From positions 54,641,656-54,705,655 of the forward strand of contig JANVCC010000018.1 in NCBI GenBank assembly GCA_025345505.1: 64,000 nt of DNA, written 5' to 3'. Source of the stretch: Todiramphus chloris collaris (lineage: Eukaryota; Chordata; Aves; Coraciiformes; Alcedinidae). Under the pieces are notes generated by a model. The model searched no databases. It saw nothing but the letters and a program-made list of their open reading frames with translations, and was not told the origin of the DNA. This document shows positions 63,125 to 64,000 of the stretch, in pieces (within the stretch, counting starts at the first letter, position 1; each line of letters opens with the position of its first letter). The translations under genes and the position numbers were made by a program.

Positions 63125-64000
63125 GTGCGGCGCGCTAGCCGCGGCGGGTGGCCGCCCCGCCCGCGTGCGCGGGGCGGCGGGAGGTGCCCCCTCTCCCCTC
63201 GCCTTCCCCCGGCGGCACCGGGCAGACCCCCCCCCTCCACCCCCGTCCCCCCACGCCCCCGACGGGTGCCCGGGGCCCGGTAGGGGAGAGCTGCCCGGGC
63301 AGGCCTTCCGCGGGGCCCGCGGTGTCGGAGCGGGCGGGGAGCCACGGGCCTTGGCGCGCGCGCGGGGAGGGCGGAAAGCCCGCACGCGCCGGTTTGGCTC
63401 AGTCGGGCTTCCCTCAGTTCACCCGGGGGAGAGCCCCCTCTGCCCCCCCCGGTGCGGCCACCGCCTCTCCTGAGCTGCCGGCGGCGGAAGGAAGCCCCCG
63501 TGCCCTGACTGAACAGGTTGGGGGCTTCCCCGGCATGCGGGCGCTCCCGAGCTTAGCGGGAGGGAGGGCAGGGATCCGAGAGGGGTCGGGCTTTGCGGTG
63601 CGCTCACACGCAGCTTTTATTACACTGTAGAACGGGAAAGGTGGAGCTGTGGTGGGGTTATATACCGCGGGTTGGTGGGTTCGTAAACAACAGGGGAGCC
63701 GGGGGCTGCGTGACGGCGTCCCGCTCTGGGGGTGAAAGAAGGTGGGGAGATTGGGGTGTTGGCGTCTTGTGGATGTGAAACAGATAGGACCGGTCTTGAC
63801 TCGTGTGACGCCGATCCGGACCGAGCGGCACTTATCGTGGGGCTGCCGCCCGCGGAGGTGGCGAGCCCGGGCCGGCGGGGGGCGCCCCGCGCTCATTGGT
63901 TGGTGGCCGCGTGGGGCCGACAGCCGTTGCGATCGGTGGCGTCACCCCCAGCGCCGTGTCCACCTGCTGGGAAGGGCAGCCCTACACCGCCACCACCATC
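63125..64000 (+). other. HSF2: HSF2 intron 1, 5' part
   Basis: Starts with GTGCGG directly after the exon 1 CAG and continues to the window edge with no acceptor that I would trust. The first 450 bases are still CpG island. A C-rich block at 63227-63260 has four or more C-runs of at least four, so the minus strand could form a G-quadruplex close to the promoter. Confidence 0.85.

Larger units (their letters stand above)
62450..63590. promoter_or_regulatory. HSF2: CpG island spanning the HSF2 promoter, 5' UTR and exon 1
   Basis: An abrupt change from AT-rich DNA to very GC-rich, CpG-dense sequence around 62.45 kb, fading after about 63.6 kb. Boundaries are by eye. It is TATA-less, as is usual for island promoters of broadly expressed genes. 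The transcription start cannot be fixed from sequence; it probably lies within about 150 bases upstream of the ATG at 62984. Confidence 0.9.

Noticed and set aside
62372-63385. Minus-strand 337-codon frame as a real gene
   Set aside because: Proline-, arginine- and alanine-rich low-complexity translation typical of the reverse strand of a CpG island, overlapping HSF2 exon 1. Kept only as a low-interest finding.

Overview
This is a vertebrate nuclear window, almost certainly from a bird. The evidence is CR1 LINE 3' ends with the avian (ATTCTATG)n tail (about 7.2 kb, 20.3 kb and 32.2 kb, plus one inverted near 3.0 kb), sparse interspersed repeats, AT-rich non-coding DNA broken by two sharp CpG islands, and a first coding exon at the right edge that I recognise as HSF2 (heat shock factor 2). 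One 100-base N run (56749-56848) is an assembly gap. There are no bacterial-style genes; nearly all open frames are chance frames in non-coding DNA.

Layout. From 1 to about 35.4 kb is gene-poor DNA holding CR1 fragments, microsatellites, two 26-bp perfect palindromes, a local rearranged duplication (20.0-20.5 kb), a pair of related dispersed repeats (31.0 and 33.4 kb) and one clear gene relic: a processed pseudogene of ribosomal protein L35 (14538-14908, minus strand). From about 35.5 to 36.4 kb is an orphan CpG island with YY1-, ETS- and CCAAT-type motifs and a good splice donor. From 36.5 to 62.4 kb the plus strand is conspicuously T- and G-rich, as expected of introns of a plus-strand transcript. 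It contains several blocks bounded by convincing splice sites and a second pair of dispersed repeats (42.9 and 53.6 kb). From about 62.45 to 63.6 kb is the HSF2 CpG island, promoter and exon 1; the rest is the start of HSF2 intron 1.

Interpretation. In other vertebrates the DNA upstream of HSF2 is the large interval towards GJA1 (general knowledge, not shown here), so most of this window is probably that intergenic interval. The least explained element is the orphan CpG island about 27 kb upstream of HSF2 and the transcript it may start. I can string some candidate exons into an open frame but recognise no protein, so a long non-coding RNA, an upstream HSF2 first exon or an unannotated small gene all remain possible.
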